Positions 6,897 to 15,113 of a DNA stretch of 24,244 nt are shown here, one piece after another. Every line of letters begins with the position of its first letter. Position 1 is the first letter of the stretch. The position numbers were made by a program, and so were the translations under genes. The DNA is from Bacteroidaceae bacterium. GTDB taxonomy: Bacteria; Bacteroidota; Bacteroidia; Bacteroidales; Bacteroidaceae. Location: NCBI GenBank assembly GCA_016292545.1, contig JAEDIG010000023.1:1-24244 (forward strand), in the 5' to 3' direction. Below the pieces are notes generated by a model, which saw only the letters and a list, made by a program, of their open reading frames with translations, did not search any database and was not told where the DNA came from.

Positions 6897-9491
6897 TTAA
6901 AGTTCCACTTGGTAGGTTCCTGCTTCGTAGTCTTTCGACTCAGTCTGTCCGGGCAGTGTAACAGTGGCGGTGGCACCTTCGGGGATGGTGAAGTTCCATA
7001 CCCATGTATCACCTTCATATTTCCATTCGCTCTTGATAAGACCGGCGGCAGACTTATAGGAGGCCTTTACGAAGCCTAAGCGTTTGTCGGGGATGGGCTT
7101 CATGATGATGTGTTTGAAGCCGGGAGCGTCCACGTCGGCACTGATGCCGGCCATTGTCTCCCACATCCATTCACACACAGCACCATAGGCATAGTGGTTG
7201 AAGCTGTTCATGCCCTGGGGACCCATGCCTTTGTCGAGCATATAGCTGTTCCAACGCTCCCAGATGGTGGTGGCACCATTGTCCACAGAATAGAGCCAGC
7301 TGGGGTTCTTGCGCTGGAAGAGGAGTTCGTAGGCAATGTCCGACATGCCGTTCTCGGTGAGTGTGGCCATGAGGATGGATGTGCCCAGGAAGCCTGTCTG
7401 CAGGCAGTTCTCGTGTTCGGCAAAGTTGCGGCGCAGACGCTCCACCATAGCATCCTTGGCCTCACCCTCTACCACATGGTTTTTCAGGGCAAAGAGGGCA
7501 GGGGTCTGCATGGTGTTCAGGATGTCGGTCTTGAACGAACCGTCCTCGTTGAGGAACTGCTCCCGGATGTAGGCTCTGGCCTCGGCCTCCATGGTTTCAT
7601 ATTTAGAGGCATCGCGGCCTGTGGCCTTGGCCATGTCGCGCATCATGCCTGCATCGATGCACCAGTAGCTGGCACACAGGTAGCTCCAGTATACGTATGT
7701 CTCGGGGCGGTTCACATGGTTGCCGTTCTCGTCTACCATGCGGATGGTGCCTGCACAGCTTTCCAGCGGCTCGTAGCTAAGCCAGTCGGCCCATTGGAAG
7801 TCGGAGTTGTAGGCAGCCAGGGCGTGATGGTCATACTTGGTTTCGTTGATGGTGTTCATGAATTTTTCCATGGACTCCCAGCTTTCGTCGATGATGCTGT
7901 TGTCGCCGAACTGCTTCCATACCACCCATGGCACAATGACACCGGCATCAGCCCATCCCACGCGGAACATGTCGCCGGGGGCTGCCCCATATTGTGCCTG
8001 CGGAGCCACACCTGGATATCCGCCCTGTTCGCTCTGTGTGTCACGCATGTCGCGTAGCCACTTGTGGAAGAAACGGTCGGTGTTGGCAAAGAAAGAACCT
8101 GTCTCGGTGAACACTTGTGTGTCGGCTGTCCACCCCAGACGTTCGTTGCGCTGCGGGCAGTCGGTGGGCACCGAAAGATAATTGGAGCGCTGGCCCCACA
8201 CGGCGTTTGCAATGAGCCGGTTGATGAGGTCGTTTCCAGTGGTGAGCGTGCCGATCTCCATCTCCTGTGCAATGGAAGTAACGGGCAGTGACTGTATCTG
8301 CTTGATGTGCACTTCCTCGGTAGCCGTGATGGAAACAAAGCGGTAGCCGTAGAAGGTGCACTGAGGATGATAGGCCACATAATCCTTGTTGTTGGCAAAG
8401 GTGTACTTGAGAATCATTCCGATGTCGGGGATGCGCAGGTTCAGGCGGTGGCAGCTGCCTTCCGGGCCGTCCATGCCGCGGCTCTTGGCACCATTGCCGT
8501 CGTTGAGCAACTCTGCAGGAAGACAGGTGAGCGTTGTGCCCTCCTGTGCCTTGAACACGAACGAAGGTACTGCGGCGCAGTTCTGTCCGAAATCAATGAC
8601 CAGCGTTTCTCCTGGAGCAACCACCATTTCCTGGCCGGATGTGTATTCACGGTCGATGACAATCGTGCCGTATGCCTCTTCGCTGGCATTGGTGATGTCC
8701 TTCCATACGTATGCCTTCTGGGGGGCCAGGGCCAGGTCGGTGCGCAGATAAATCTCGGCACCGTCGGAAGGCAGGATCTCACCGTTGAATTCCTGGTTCA
8801 CCTCTGGGGTGGAGAGCAGCTCTGGAGTCTCGTAGCCGGGTTTGATGCGGGCATCGTATTCCTCGCCGTCGAAGATGGCTGCGTGGGTCACGGGGCCGGC
8901 GATGCCTGCCGTCCAGTCTGTGGTGTTGGTACCGAAGCAGGCCTTCTCACCATCGGTATATGTCACTTCCACTACGCCCCTGAAGGCCACCTTGCGGCCA
9001 ATCATGCCGTCGTTTCCGCCAGGGGTGATTATCTTGTCGGCCCACCATCCGGGGGTCACCTGCACAGACAGCATGTTTTCCGCACCTGCCTTGGTGGAGA
9101 AGGCATCGGTAATGTCGTAGGTGAACGAACGCTTGGTCTTGGCATAGTGGGTGAATCCGGGCTTCAGTATTTCTTTGCCCACAGTATGGCCGTTCACATA
9201 GAGCTGATAGACACCCAGTCCGGTGGTCATCCATTTCACGGAAGCCACCTGTTTCTCGTTCTTCATTGTTGTGAGGAACCAGCTGGACCCGTCGGCCGCC
9301 CGTTCGTTGGCTCCGCCTATGGAGCCGGTGACTACGGGTGCATCCACCACCGAAATCCATTGGGACTGGTTCCACAATTCACTGTCGAGGGCATCAGTGC
9401 GTTGCCCGATTTCCGTGGGTGCTTTCGTACATCCCATCACCGCTGCCAGAACCAGGCCTGCAGTGAGTCTGAAAACATTGTTCTTGTTCAT
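6897..9491 (-). CDS. GH78 alpha-L-rhamnosidase, lipoprotein
   Basis: The 864-residue protein has a lipoprotein signal (AAVMGC, lipidated Cys21), so it is probably anchored to a membrane facing the periplasm or surface. The N-terminal half holds beta-sandwich carbohydrate-binding domains of the rhamnosidase type (YQLYVNGHTVGKEILKPGFTHY; later DFGQNCAAVPSFVF). The (alpha/alpha)6 catalytic domain begins near residue 425. The motif DCPQRNERLGW carries Glu450, the likely general acid, and TTIWERWNSY carries Glu745, the likely base; a beta-sandwich domain ends the protein. It removes terminal alpha-L-rhamnose from pectin, arabinogalactan or other glycans. The gap to the upstream GH2 gene is 143 bases without a recognisable promoter, so both may share one transcript. 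The usual DER of the acid motif is NER here, which keeps the Glu. Confidence 0.93.
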   Translation of the reverse strand: MNKNNVFRLTAGLVLAAVMGCTKAPTEIGQRTDALDSELWNQSQWISVVDAPVVTGSIGGANERAADGSSWFLTTMKNEKQVASVKWMTTGLGVYQLYVNGHTVGKEILKPGFTHYAKTKRSFTYDITDAFSTKAGAENMLSVQVTPGWWADKIITPGGNDGMIGRKVAFRGVVEVTYTDGEKACFGTNTTDWTAGIAGPVTHAAIFDGEEYDARIKPGYETPELLSTPEVNQEFNGEILPSDGAEIYLRTDLALAPQKAYVWKDITNASEEAYGTIVIDREYTSGQEMVVAPGETLVIDFGQNCAAVPSFVFKAQEGTTLTCLPAELLNDGNGAKSRGMDGPEGSCHRLNLRIPDIGMILKYTFANNKDYVAYHPQCTFYGYRFVSITATEEVHIKQIQSLPVTSIAQEMEIGTLTTGNDLINRLIANAVWGQRSNYLSVPTDCPQRNERLGWTADTQVFTETGSFFANTDRFFHKWLRDMRDTQSEQGGYPGVAPQAQYGAAPGDMFRVGWADAGVIVPWVVWKQFGDNSIIDESWESMEKFMNTINETKYDHHALAAYNSDFQWADWLSYEPLESCAGTIRMVDENGNHVNRPETYVYWSYLCASYWCIDAGMMRDMAKATGRDASKYETMEAEARAYIREQFLNEDGSFKTDILNTMQTPALFALKNHVVEGEAKDAMVERLRRNFAEHENCLQTGFLGTSILMATLTENGMSDIAYELLFQRKNPSWLYSVDNGATTIWERWNSYMLDKGMGPQGMNSFNHYAYGAVCEWMWETMAGISADVDAPGFKHIIMKPIPDKRLGFVKASYKSAAGLIKSEWKYEGDTWVWNFTIPEGATATVTLPGQTESKDYEAGTYQVEL

Positions 9492-9634
9492 AACTTGTCT
9501 CTTTTTCGCAGCTTTGGTTGTTGGATTAGTCAGTATTTCAATGTGTGAGTGGAATTGTCCGGTGTTCCTGCTGCGATTTCAGAACGCAGGGCAAGACTCC
9601 ACACCACACCGTTTTTGTTTTTGTGTGTGAGTAT

Positions 9635-12085
9635 TCAGGGCTTTGCAGACGGATTGCCGATGTGAATGGCAAGGGTGGCAGGCTTCAGCCCTTCTGCCCG
9701 GGCATGCACTTTCACTACTCCTGGCTCGCCGGTAGAGCGCAGAATGATTCCGGCCTGACCCTGATGGAGCTTCCTGTGGGAGGAGGTATAGGATTCATTG
9801 GAAAACATGTCGCCGTTTGCAACGGCCACCAGGCGGGCAGGCCCTTCTACAGAAAAGGCCACATCGCTGGTGCAGGAAGGCACGGTGCGTCCGCGCCGGT
9901 CTGTAGCGGAGATGAAGATGTGCTTGAGGTCTTGCCCGTCGGCAAGCCAGGGCAATGTGTCGGGGACGGCGGCCAGCGACTGGGCTTCCCCTGTGGTTTC
10001 CACACGGTGGCGTGCCACAATCTTTCCACCCGTACGGGCAATGGCTTCGATGTGGCCGGCCTTGTAGGGGATGCGCTCCCATTTTATTTTATTGCGCGTG
10101 CGCGGATTCATGTCGTTGGCCTTCACACCCATGCTTTTTCCGCACACCCTCAGCTCCACCTCCTCGGCATTGGTGAAGGTGTAGATTGTGAGCAGGCTAC
10201 CATCCTTGCGGTTCCAGTGGTCGGTGAGGCGGGCAGTGCCCACCCGGACATCGTTCCACACTGTGTTGTCGCGGCTTTCCTCCACAGCCAGATGAACTAC
10301 TGGTTCTTGTGGCCTGAAATAGCTGCGCAGATGCCATGCTGCGGGCTTTGGCCACAGCGTGATGTCGAACATGCCTTGTGTCCATCCCTTTGCCGGCCAT
10401 CCTCCCGATTCGCCCAGATAGTCAATCATGCCCCAATAGGCCAGTCCTATCACACGGTTAAGGTCCATCTCAAAGAAGTTTGCACCCATGGCCGATGTGC
10501 TGGCTTCGCTCTGATAGAACATGAAGTGGGGGAATCGGCGGCCGTCGCCGGGAAAGTACATATAGCGATAGTTGTAGGAGGCCACGTCGGTTTCCATCAC
10601 CAGCGGTGCAGGCAGGGAATCCGTGTCGGGGTGCCTGCCGCGCGGGTGCATGGCCACGGTGACGGGGCGTGTGGTGTCGAAGCGGTGGAGCAGTTCGCGC
10701 TGGAGCCGGTAGGGGGTGACACCCCAGTCGGCGAAAGGAAGCGACCAGTAGGTCTGCAATTCATTTCCCAGACTCCACATCACCACAGAGGGATGGTTCC
10801 TGTCGCGCTTCACCCATTCGGGTACGTTATGCTGCCACAGGTTCACCCATGGTGTGCGTCCGCCTGTATATTGTGTGAGCCATTTGTCGTAGAGCTCGTC
10901 CACAACCAGAATGCCAAGGCTATCACACAGGTCGAGGAACGCCTGGCTGTAGGGATTGTGGGAAGTGCGCACATGGTTCACTCCAAACTCCTTGAGCACG
11001 CGCAGTTGCTTCTCGATGGCGCGTGGGTAGGCGGCAGCTCCCAGCGGTCCTAGCGTGTGGTGGCCGGCCATTCCCTGGAGCAATGTCTTCTGTCCGTTGA
11101 TGTGCAGGCCGTACTGAGGCGAATAGCTGATGGTGCGGATGCCGAAGCGCTGTGTGTAGGTATCAGCAGCACTTCCGTCGGGACGGCGCAGTGTGAGGCG
11201 AGCGTGATAGAGGTAGGGGTCATTGGGGCTCCAGAGCATGGGGTGGGGCAGCCGGATGCTGTCCACGGGATGCTCGCAGGTCTTCTGTCCTCGGTTGAAA
11301 CGGATGCGGCAGGTGCGGGCATATACGGTGTGCCCCTTCTGGTCGGCCAATTCCACGTCCACTGTAAGGCTGTCGGTCCGTAGCAGGCAGGTGATTTCTG
11401 CTTGGATTGCAATCAGTGCTTCTCCGGTGCTGGCCTCTGGTGTGGTGATGTACAAGGGATGCCGCGTGAAATGGAGCTGCGGGTCGGTGACCAGGATGCT
11501 CACCGGCCGGAACAGGCCTCCGCCTGTGTACCAGCGGGAGTTTTCGGGATTGCGTGTGTCGGCACGAATGGCCAGCAGGTTGTCGCCGTCCCACTGGAGC
11601 TTGTCCGACAGGTCGCTCTCAAACCCCAGATACCCATAATCGGTGCCCCCGATGGGTTGTCCGTTGAGATAGGCATCGCCCACCAGCATGATGCCTTCCA
11701 CATCAAGCATCACCCTGCGCCCCCGCCACGAAGGCTCGGGCCTGAACCGGCGGAAATACCATCCGATGCCCATTTCCTTGAACCCACGTGCACTGAGCCG
11801 ACTTTTCACGTTGGCCGCAGCATCCGATTCGTCGGGTTTTTCGTAGGCCGACGGCTCTACCCATGGCTGGCCAATCTGAAAGTCGTGGGGCAGATCCACC
11901 TCCACTCCTTTCTGGGCGGGTATGCTGTTGGGGGAGATGGGCTTTCCGTTTGCTGTATCTCCAGCCACGAATATCCAATTCCGGGTGAGCGGTATGCGTT
12001 CCCTTGATTGCGACGGGGAAGGCAGGCTGCATAGCAATGTCAGAAAAAAGGCCGCCCATGGTAGCAGATGATTGTTTTTTGGCAT
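9635..12085 (-). CDS. GH2 glycoside hydrolase with DUF4982 (beta-galactosidase/beta-glucuronidase type)
   Basis: The start chosen is the ATG of MPKNNHLLPWAAFFLTLL, a Sec signal peptide, giving 816 residues; the frame is open 43 codons further upstream but that part runs through the promoter. Domains in order are a jelly-roll sugar-binding domain (about 35-190, ending near GYLGFESDLSD), an Ig-like domain (about 195-305), a TIM barrel (about 310-590), a DUF4982 domain (about 620-690, FTNAEEVELRVCGKS) and a C-terminal beta domain. The acid/base is Glu442 in WSLGNEL and the nucleophile is probably Glu527 in FYQSEAST. Such Bacteroidales enzymes remove beta-galactose or beta-glucuronate from branched glycans, and the exact sugar cannot be read from the sequence. 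It heads the GH2-GH78 pair. Confidence 0.92.
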   Translation of the reverse strand: MPKNNHLLPWAAFFLTLLCSLPSPSQSRERIPLTRNWIFVAGDTANGKPISPNSIPAQKGVEVDLPHDFQIGQPWVEPSAYEKPDESDAAANVKSRLSARGFKEMGIGWYFRRFRPEPSWRGRRVMLDVEGIMLVGDAYLNGQPIGGTDYGYLGFESDLSDKLQWDGDNLLAIRADTRNPENSRWYTGGGLFRPVSILVTDPQLHFTRHPLYITTPEASTGEALIAIQAEITCLLRTDSLTVDVELADQKGHTVYARTCRIRFNRGQKTCEHPVDSIRLPHPMLWSPNDPYLYHARLTLRRPDGSAADTYTQRFGIRTISYSPQYGLHINGQKTLLQGMAGHHTLGPLGAAAYPRAIEKQLRVLKEFGVNHVRTSHNPYSQAFLDLCDSLGILVVDELYDKWLTQYTGGRTPWVNLWQHNVPEWVKRDRNHPSVVMWSLGNELQTYWSLPFADWGVTPYRLQRELLHRFDTTRPVTVAMHPRGRHPDTDSLPAPLVMETDVASYNYRYMYFPGDGRRFPHFMFYQSEASTSAMGANFFEMDLNRVIGLAYWGMIDYLGESGGWPAKGWTQGMFDITLWPKPAAWHLRSYFRPQEPVVHLAVEESRDNTVWNDVRVGTARLTDHWNRKDGSLLTIYTFTNAEEVELRVCGKSMGVKANDMNPRTRNKIKWERIPYKAGHIEAIARTGGKIVARHRVETTGEAQSLAAVPDTLPWLADGQDLKHIFISATDRRGRTVPSCTSDVAFSVEGPARLVAVANGDMFSNESYTSSHRKLHQGQAGIILRSTGEPGVVKVHARAEGLKPATLAIHIGNPSAKP

Positions 12086-12106
12086 GTTCTTTTCGGTTTT
12101 TGCTTG

Positions 12107-12114
12107 CAAATTTA
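12107..12114 (-). promoter_or_regulatory. -7 box for the GH2-GH78 unit
   Basis: On the minus strand TAAATTTG followed by C matches the Bacteroidota TAnnTTTG -7 consensus. It lies 21 bases upstream of the chosen GH2 ATG, which gives a short leader of roughly 15 bases. A clear TTG at the -33 spacing is not seen; the stretch there is T-rich (TTTCG). Confidence 0.5.
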
Positions 12115-12141
12115 CAAAAAAATGGGCAGAAAAACGAAAGA

Positions 12142-12151
12142 AAGCATGCTT
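12142..12151. promoter_or_regulatory. Perfect 10-base palindrome between divergent promoters (candidate operator)
   Basis: AAGCATGCTT is fully self-complementary and lies between the -7 boxes of the divergent GH2 and 79-residue genes, about 28 bases upstream of the GH2 -7 box and 18 upstream of the other. Its place suggests a regulator site, but a 10-base palindrome can arise by chance. Confidence 0.25.
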
Positions 12152-12168
12152 AATTGCTGATTTATTGC

Positions 12169-12176
12169 TATTTTTG
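12169..12176 (+). promoter_or_regulatory. -7 box for the 79-residue protein gene
   Basis: TATTTTTG fits TAnnTTTG. At the expected -33 position there is ATG (12146-12148) rather than TTG, with a 20-base spacer. The leader to the ATG at 12215 would be about 30 bases and is A-rich, as usual in Bacteroidota. Confidence 0.5.
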
Positions 12177-12214
12177 TGCCTAAAAATGAAGAAAACATTA
12201 AGTAAACACCTCAA

Positions 12215-12454
12215 ATGGACAACAAATCGCTAGACCAGTGGTGGGCAGGGCTCACCATCGCACAGAAGGAGCGCATCGCTTCAAAGGCTGCATCTAAACG
12301 TTCGGGCAGACCCGAACAAGTGTCTTATCCCGAATGTACCCGCTGGTGGGTGGGTGCAGAGGCCGAACAAAAGCAATGGGTGTATGCCCACTGCACCGAC
12401 AAGCATGGTCTCCTGTTGGAGGAGTGGCGCGAGGGAAAGACCTATAGCTATTAG
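12215..12454 (+). CDS. Small tryptophan-rich hypothetical protein
   Basis: The 79-residue product starts MDNKSLDQWWAGLTIAQKE and ends EEWREGKTYSY. It has six tryptophans (9, 10, 44, 45, 55, 71) and two cysteines (41, 60), no signal peptide and no membrane segment. I do not recognise a named family, although the overall shape looks like a conserved Bacteroidales cytoplasmic protein rather than a chance frame. Support for being real comes from the -7 box and A-rich leader directly upstream, a predicted mixed helical character, and the absence of a competing gene on either strand. It stands alone, divergent from GH2, and is followed by the hairpin cluster. Function is unknown. Confidence 0.65.
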   Translation: MDNKSLDQWWAGLTIAQKERIASKAASKRSGRPEQVSYPECTRWWVGAEAEQKQWVYAHCTDKHGLLLEEWREGKTYSY

Positions 12455-12530
12455 GGGTGGGCAACGAGTGTGCCGACAGTGCGGAAAAGAACTAATGCTG
12501 ATTATGTTTAGTGGTACATATCCGTTTTGT

Positions 12531-12652
12531 TACCCAGGATGGCACTCCGCTTCGCTCCATTCTGCCCTGGGCCGGTGGCAGATTGCCCCTTTGGGACGTA
12601 CAAGGCGTCGCCCTGTAATTGGAAAAAACGTGTGTTCCAGCTATAGGGCGAC
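12531..12652. repeat. Hairpin cluster, REP-like intergenic element
   Basis: The 221-base gap (12455-12675) has three stems in a row. CCCAGGATGG (12533-12542) pairs with CCAT (12557-12560) and CCTGGG (12566-12571). CCC-CTTT-GGG lies at about 12587-12594. GTCGCCCT (12607-12614) pairs with AGGGCGAC (12645-12652), enclosing a second stem TGGAA (12620-12624) with TTCCA (12635-12639). No gene-like frame explains it. The string of CCCAGG/CCTGGG, CCCCTTTGGG and GTCGCCCT arms resembles repeated palindromic elements seen between genes in Bacteroidota and Planctomycetes, but that is recollection. It could also act as a bidirectional terminator for the 79-residue gene and GH95. Confidence 0.55.
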
Positions 12653-12675
12653 TTTGGTGGAATGAAGGAGTGAAC

Positions 12676-15099
12676 TTACTGCCTTGAAATGTGGTAAACG
12701 CCTCCGGCCTTGGTTTGGAGGTCATACTCGTAAATCCTTCTCAGCACAGGCTTTGCAGGTGTGATATCCTTGCTCGCCAGCGGCTTCTTCACGGGTGGCA
12801 GGCTGTAGAGCGGATTGCTGTTTGCGCCGTGGGCTTTTCTAAGGCCTTCGCCCTGGAGCGGCACGTAGGAGCGGATACGCAGCTGACCACCCAGAGGAGC
12901 CTGTATGGCAGCCTGCTTCAGCGCACCGTCCTCCCAGTCCATGTCTATCACAAATCCGCCACGGGCCACAAGGCCGGCCACATGGCCCTTGCTCCAGACA
13001 TTAGGCAGTGCGGGCAGGAGGTGAAGTGCTCCGTCGTGGCTCTGCATGAGCATCTCTGCCACCCCGGCCGTGAAACCGAAATTGCCGTCAATCTGGAATG
13101 GCGGATGCGCATCGAAGAGGTTCGGATAGATGCGGTCGCTGAGCATGTGGGTGATGATGCGGTAGGCATGGTTGCCATCGAGCAGGCGTGCCCAAAGGTT
13201 GATTTTCCAGCCTGCCGACCATCCTGTAGCCTCGTCGCCACGCTGGATGAGTGTGTTCCTGACGGCCTCGAACAGCTGCGGTTGGCGGTACGGGGAAATC
13301 TGGTTGCTGGGATAAAGGCCATAGGCATGGGATATGTGGCGGTGCTTGTCGTTGGGGTTGTCGGCATCTTCCAGCCACTCCTGGAGCTGGCCGTGGCGTC
13401 CTATCTGCATGGGGGGCAGTTTGGTGAACATCTGTTTCAACGAGTCGGCGTAGGCATTGTAGTCTTTCCCCAGAATGCGGCATGCCTGCCATGTGTTGTA
13501 CAGGATGTCAAAGGCCAGCTGGTTGTCCATGGTGGAGCCTGCAATGGTGGACACGCCTGCACCCGATTTGTCCCCCTCAGGGCCGTGTTCGGGCGAGTTG
13601 GACGGGCATGAAACCATCCATCCGTATTTTGGATGGCGCACGAGAAAATCGAGGAAGAAATCGGCCGACCCTTTCAGCACTGGCATCACATCGGTCAGGA
13701 ACTTTGTGTCGCCCGTATACAGATAGTGCTGCCACAGATGCTGGCACAGCCATGCACCGCCGTTGGGCCACATGCCGTAGAAAGCCGGATCCACCAAGCC
13801 CGTACACCGCCAGATGTCGGTATTATGGTGGAGCACCCATCCCCTGCAGCCATACATGCTCCGGGCCGTCTGCCGCCCCGTTACCGAAAGTTCCTGGAGC
13901 ATTCTGAAAAGGGGTTCGTTACACTCCCCCAGCCCTGTCATGTCGGAGGGCCAATAGTTCATTTCCAGATTGATGTTGACAGTGTATTTGCCATCCCAGG
14001 GCGCCAGCACTTCCTTGTTCCAGATGCCCTGCAAGTTGGCCGGTTGGCCTCCGGGCTGCGACGAGCATATCAGCAGATAGCGGCCGAACTGGAAGAGCAG
14101 CGAGGCCAGCGCAGGGTCTTCATTCTGAGCCGACTCACGCAGACGCTGGTCGGTGGGCAACTGGGCCGAAGGTGTGGAACCCAGGTTGATGCGTACGCGG
14201 TCGAACTGGGAGGCATAGCGCATCCGATGGGCTTGGACAGCTTTGCTGTAGGGTGTGGCTACGGCCTTCTGGAGGCGTTCGAGGGCACGCTGCCGGGCAT
14301 TGCCGCTCACATCGTGATAGTTGACAAAATTGGTGGCCGCAGACAGGTAGACGGTCACTGCTGTGGCGCGCTCCACATGCATCACACTGCCTGTAACCGA
14401 TACGCGGCCGCCCTCTGCCACAGCCTTCATCCACGTCTGGCCCCTGATGACGCCCTCTACGCCCTCGTGGCCGGATCCGTAGGTCTCCATCACCAGACAG
14501 TCGTCTTCTGCCTTCACGGCATATTGCATGGGGCTTGTGAAGGAAGCGTCGAAGGTGAGGCTGGTGGGACGGTCGGCCGTGAGCCGCACGCGCACCACAT
14601 CATCGGCAAAGGAAGTGGTCACCTCGCGCTTGAAGGTGGTCTCCCCCACCCTGTACTGCACACCGGCCACAGCATCACCGATGTTCAGTGTACGCTTGTA
14701 GCCATCGGCCTTCTCATGGCCGGGGAAGGTGAGCATCAGGCTGCCCAGTGTCTGGTAGGGCATGCCGTTGCGTGGCGTCTGGAAATTCTCTCCGATGAGT
14801 CGTTGGGCCTCTGCGCGCTTGCCGTCGAATATCAGCTGACGCACTTTGGGGAGCACCGTCAGGGCATTGGGATTGTCGTTTCGGTAGGGGCTTCCTCCCC
14901 ACATGGTTTCCTCGTTGAGCTGGATCTCTTCATGGGCGGTGCCGCCATAGACCATTGCCCCCAGGCGTGAATTGCCCAGCGGGAGGGCTTCTGTCCAGGT
15001 GGCGGCCGGGCGGTTGTACCATAAAGTGAGTGGCTCCTCTGCCTTTATGGACAAGGAGCAGGCGAGCAGCAATAGGCTAAGCAGACAGATACGTTTCAT
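12676..15099 (-). CDS. GH95 glycoside hydrolase (alpha-L-galactosidase or alpha-L-fucosidase)
   Basis: The start is the ATG of MKRICLLSLLLLACSLSIKAEEPL, a signal peptide; the LLAC motif leaves open a lipoprotein form. The 807-residue product matches GH95 full length: an N-terminal beta domain (WYNRPAATWTEALPLGNSRLGAMVYG), an (alpha/alpha)6 barrel and a C-terminal beta domain. Catalytic residues seen are Asn375 and Asn377 (VNINLEMNYW), Glu504 (NSPEHGPEG, general acid) and Asp671 (QIDGNFGF). By analogy with bifidobacterial AfcA, water is activated by the two Asn and Asp. Thr373 stands where AfcA has His419; Thr is, as I recall, found in the Bacteroides ovatus alpha-L-galactosidase. It lies 14 bases after the M6 gene and ends the long operon. 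Confidence 0.93.
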   Translation of the reverse strand: MKRICLLSLLLLACSLSIKAEEPLTLWYNRPAATWTEALPLGNSRLGAMVYGGTAHEEIQLNEETMWGGSPYRNDNPNALTVLPKVRQLIFDGKRAEAQRLIGENFQTPRNGMPYQTLGSLMLTFPGHEKADGYKRTLNIGDAVAGVQYRVGETTFKREVTTSFADDVVRVRLTADRPTSLTFDASFTSPMQYAVKAEDDCLVMETYGSGHEGVEGVIRGQTWMKAVAEGGRVSVTGSVMHVERATAVTVYLSAATNFVNYHDVSGNARQRALERLQKAVATPYSKAVQAHRMRYASQFDRVRINLGSTPSAQLPTDQRLRESAQNEDPALASLLFQFGRYLLICSSQPGGQPANLQGIWNKEVLAPWDGKYTVNINLEMNYWPSDMTGLGECNEPLFRMLQELSVTGRQTARSMYGCRGWVLHHNTDIWRCTGLVDPAFYGMWPNGGAWLCQHLWQHYLYTGDTKFLTDVMPVLKGSADFFLDFLVRHPKYGWMVSCPSNSPEHGPEGDKSGAGVSTIAGSTMDNQLAFDILYNTWQACRILGKDYNAYADSLKQMFTKLPPMQIGRHGQLQEWLEDADNPNDKHRHISHAYGLYPSNQISPYRQPQLFEAVRNTLIQRGDEATGWSAGWKINLWARLLDGNHAYRIITHMLSDRIYPNLFDAHPPFQIDGNFGFTAGVAEMLMQSHDGALHLLPALPNVWSKGHVAGLVARGGFVIDMDWEDGALKQAAIQAPLGGQLRIRSYVPLQGEGLRKAHGANSNPLYSLPPVKKPLASKDITPAKPVLRRIYEYDLQTKAGGVYHISRQ

Positions 15100-15113
15100 G
15101 ATTTTTTTCGGAT

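Noticed and set aside
8141..8162. NER instead of DER in the GH78 acid motif as a sign of inactivity
   Set aside because: The catalytic Glu450 and the base Glu745 are both present, and Asn at the neighbouring position probably occurs in active members, so inactivity is not supported.
8307..9548. 413-codon plus-strand frame opposite GH78, and similar frames opposite GH2 and GH95
   Set aside because: They lie fully inside well-supported enzymes on the other strand and show no motif or start signal.
12492..12725. 77-codon minus-strand frame across the hairpin cluster
   Set aside because: Its sequence is a read-through of inverted repeats and the end of GH95. It has no leader or homologous pattern beyond the repeat itself.
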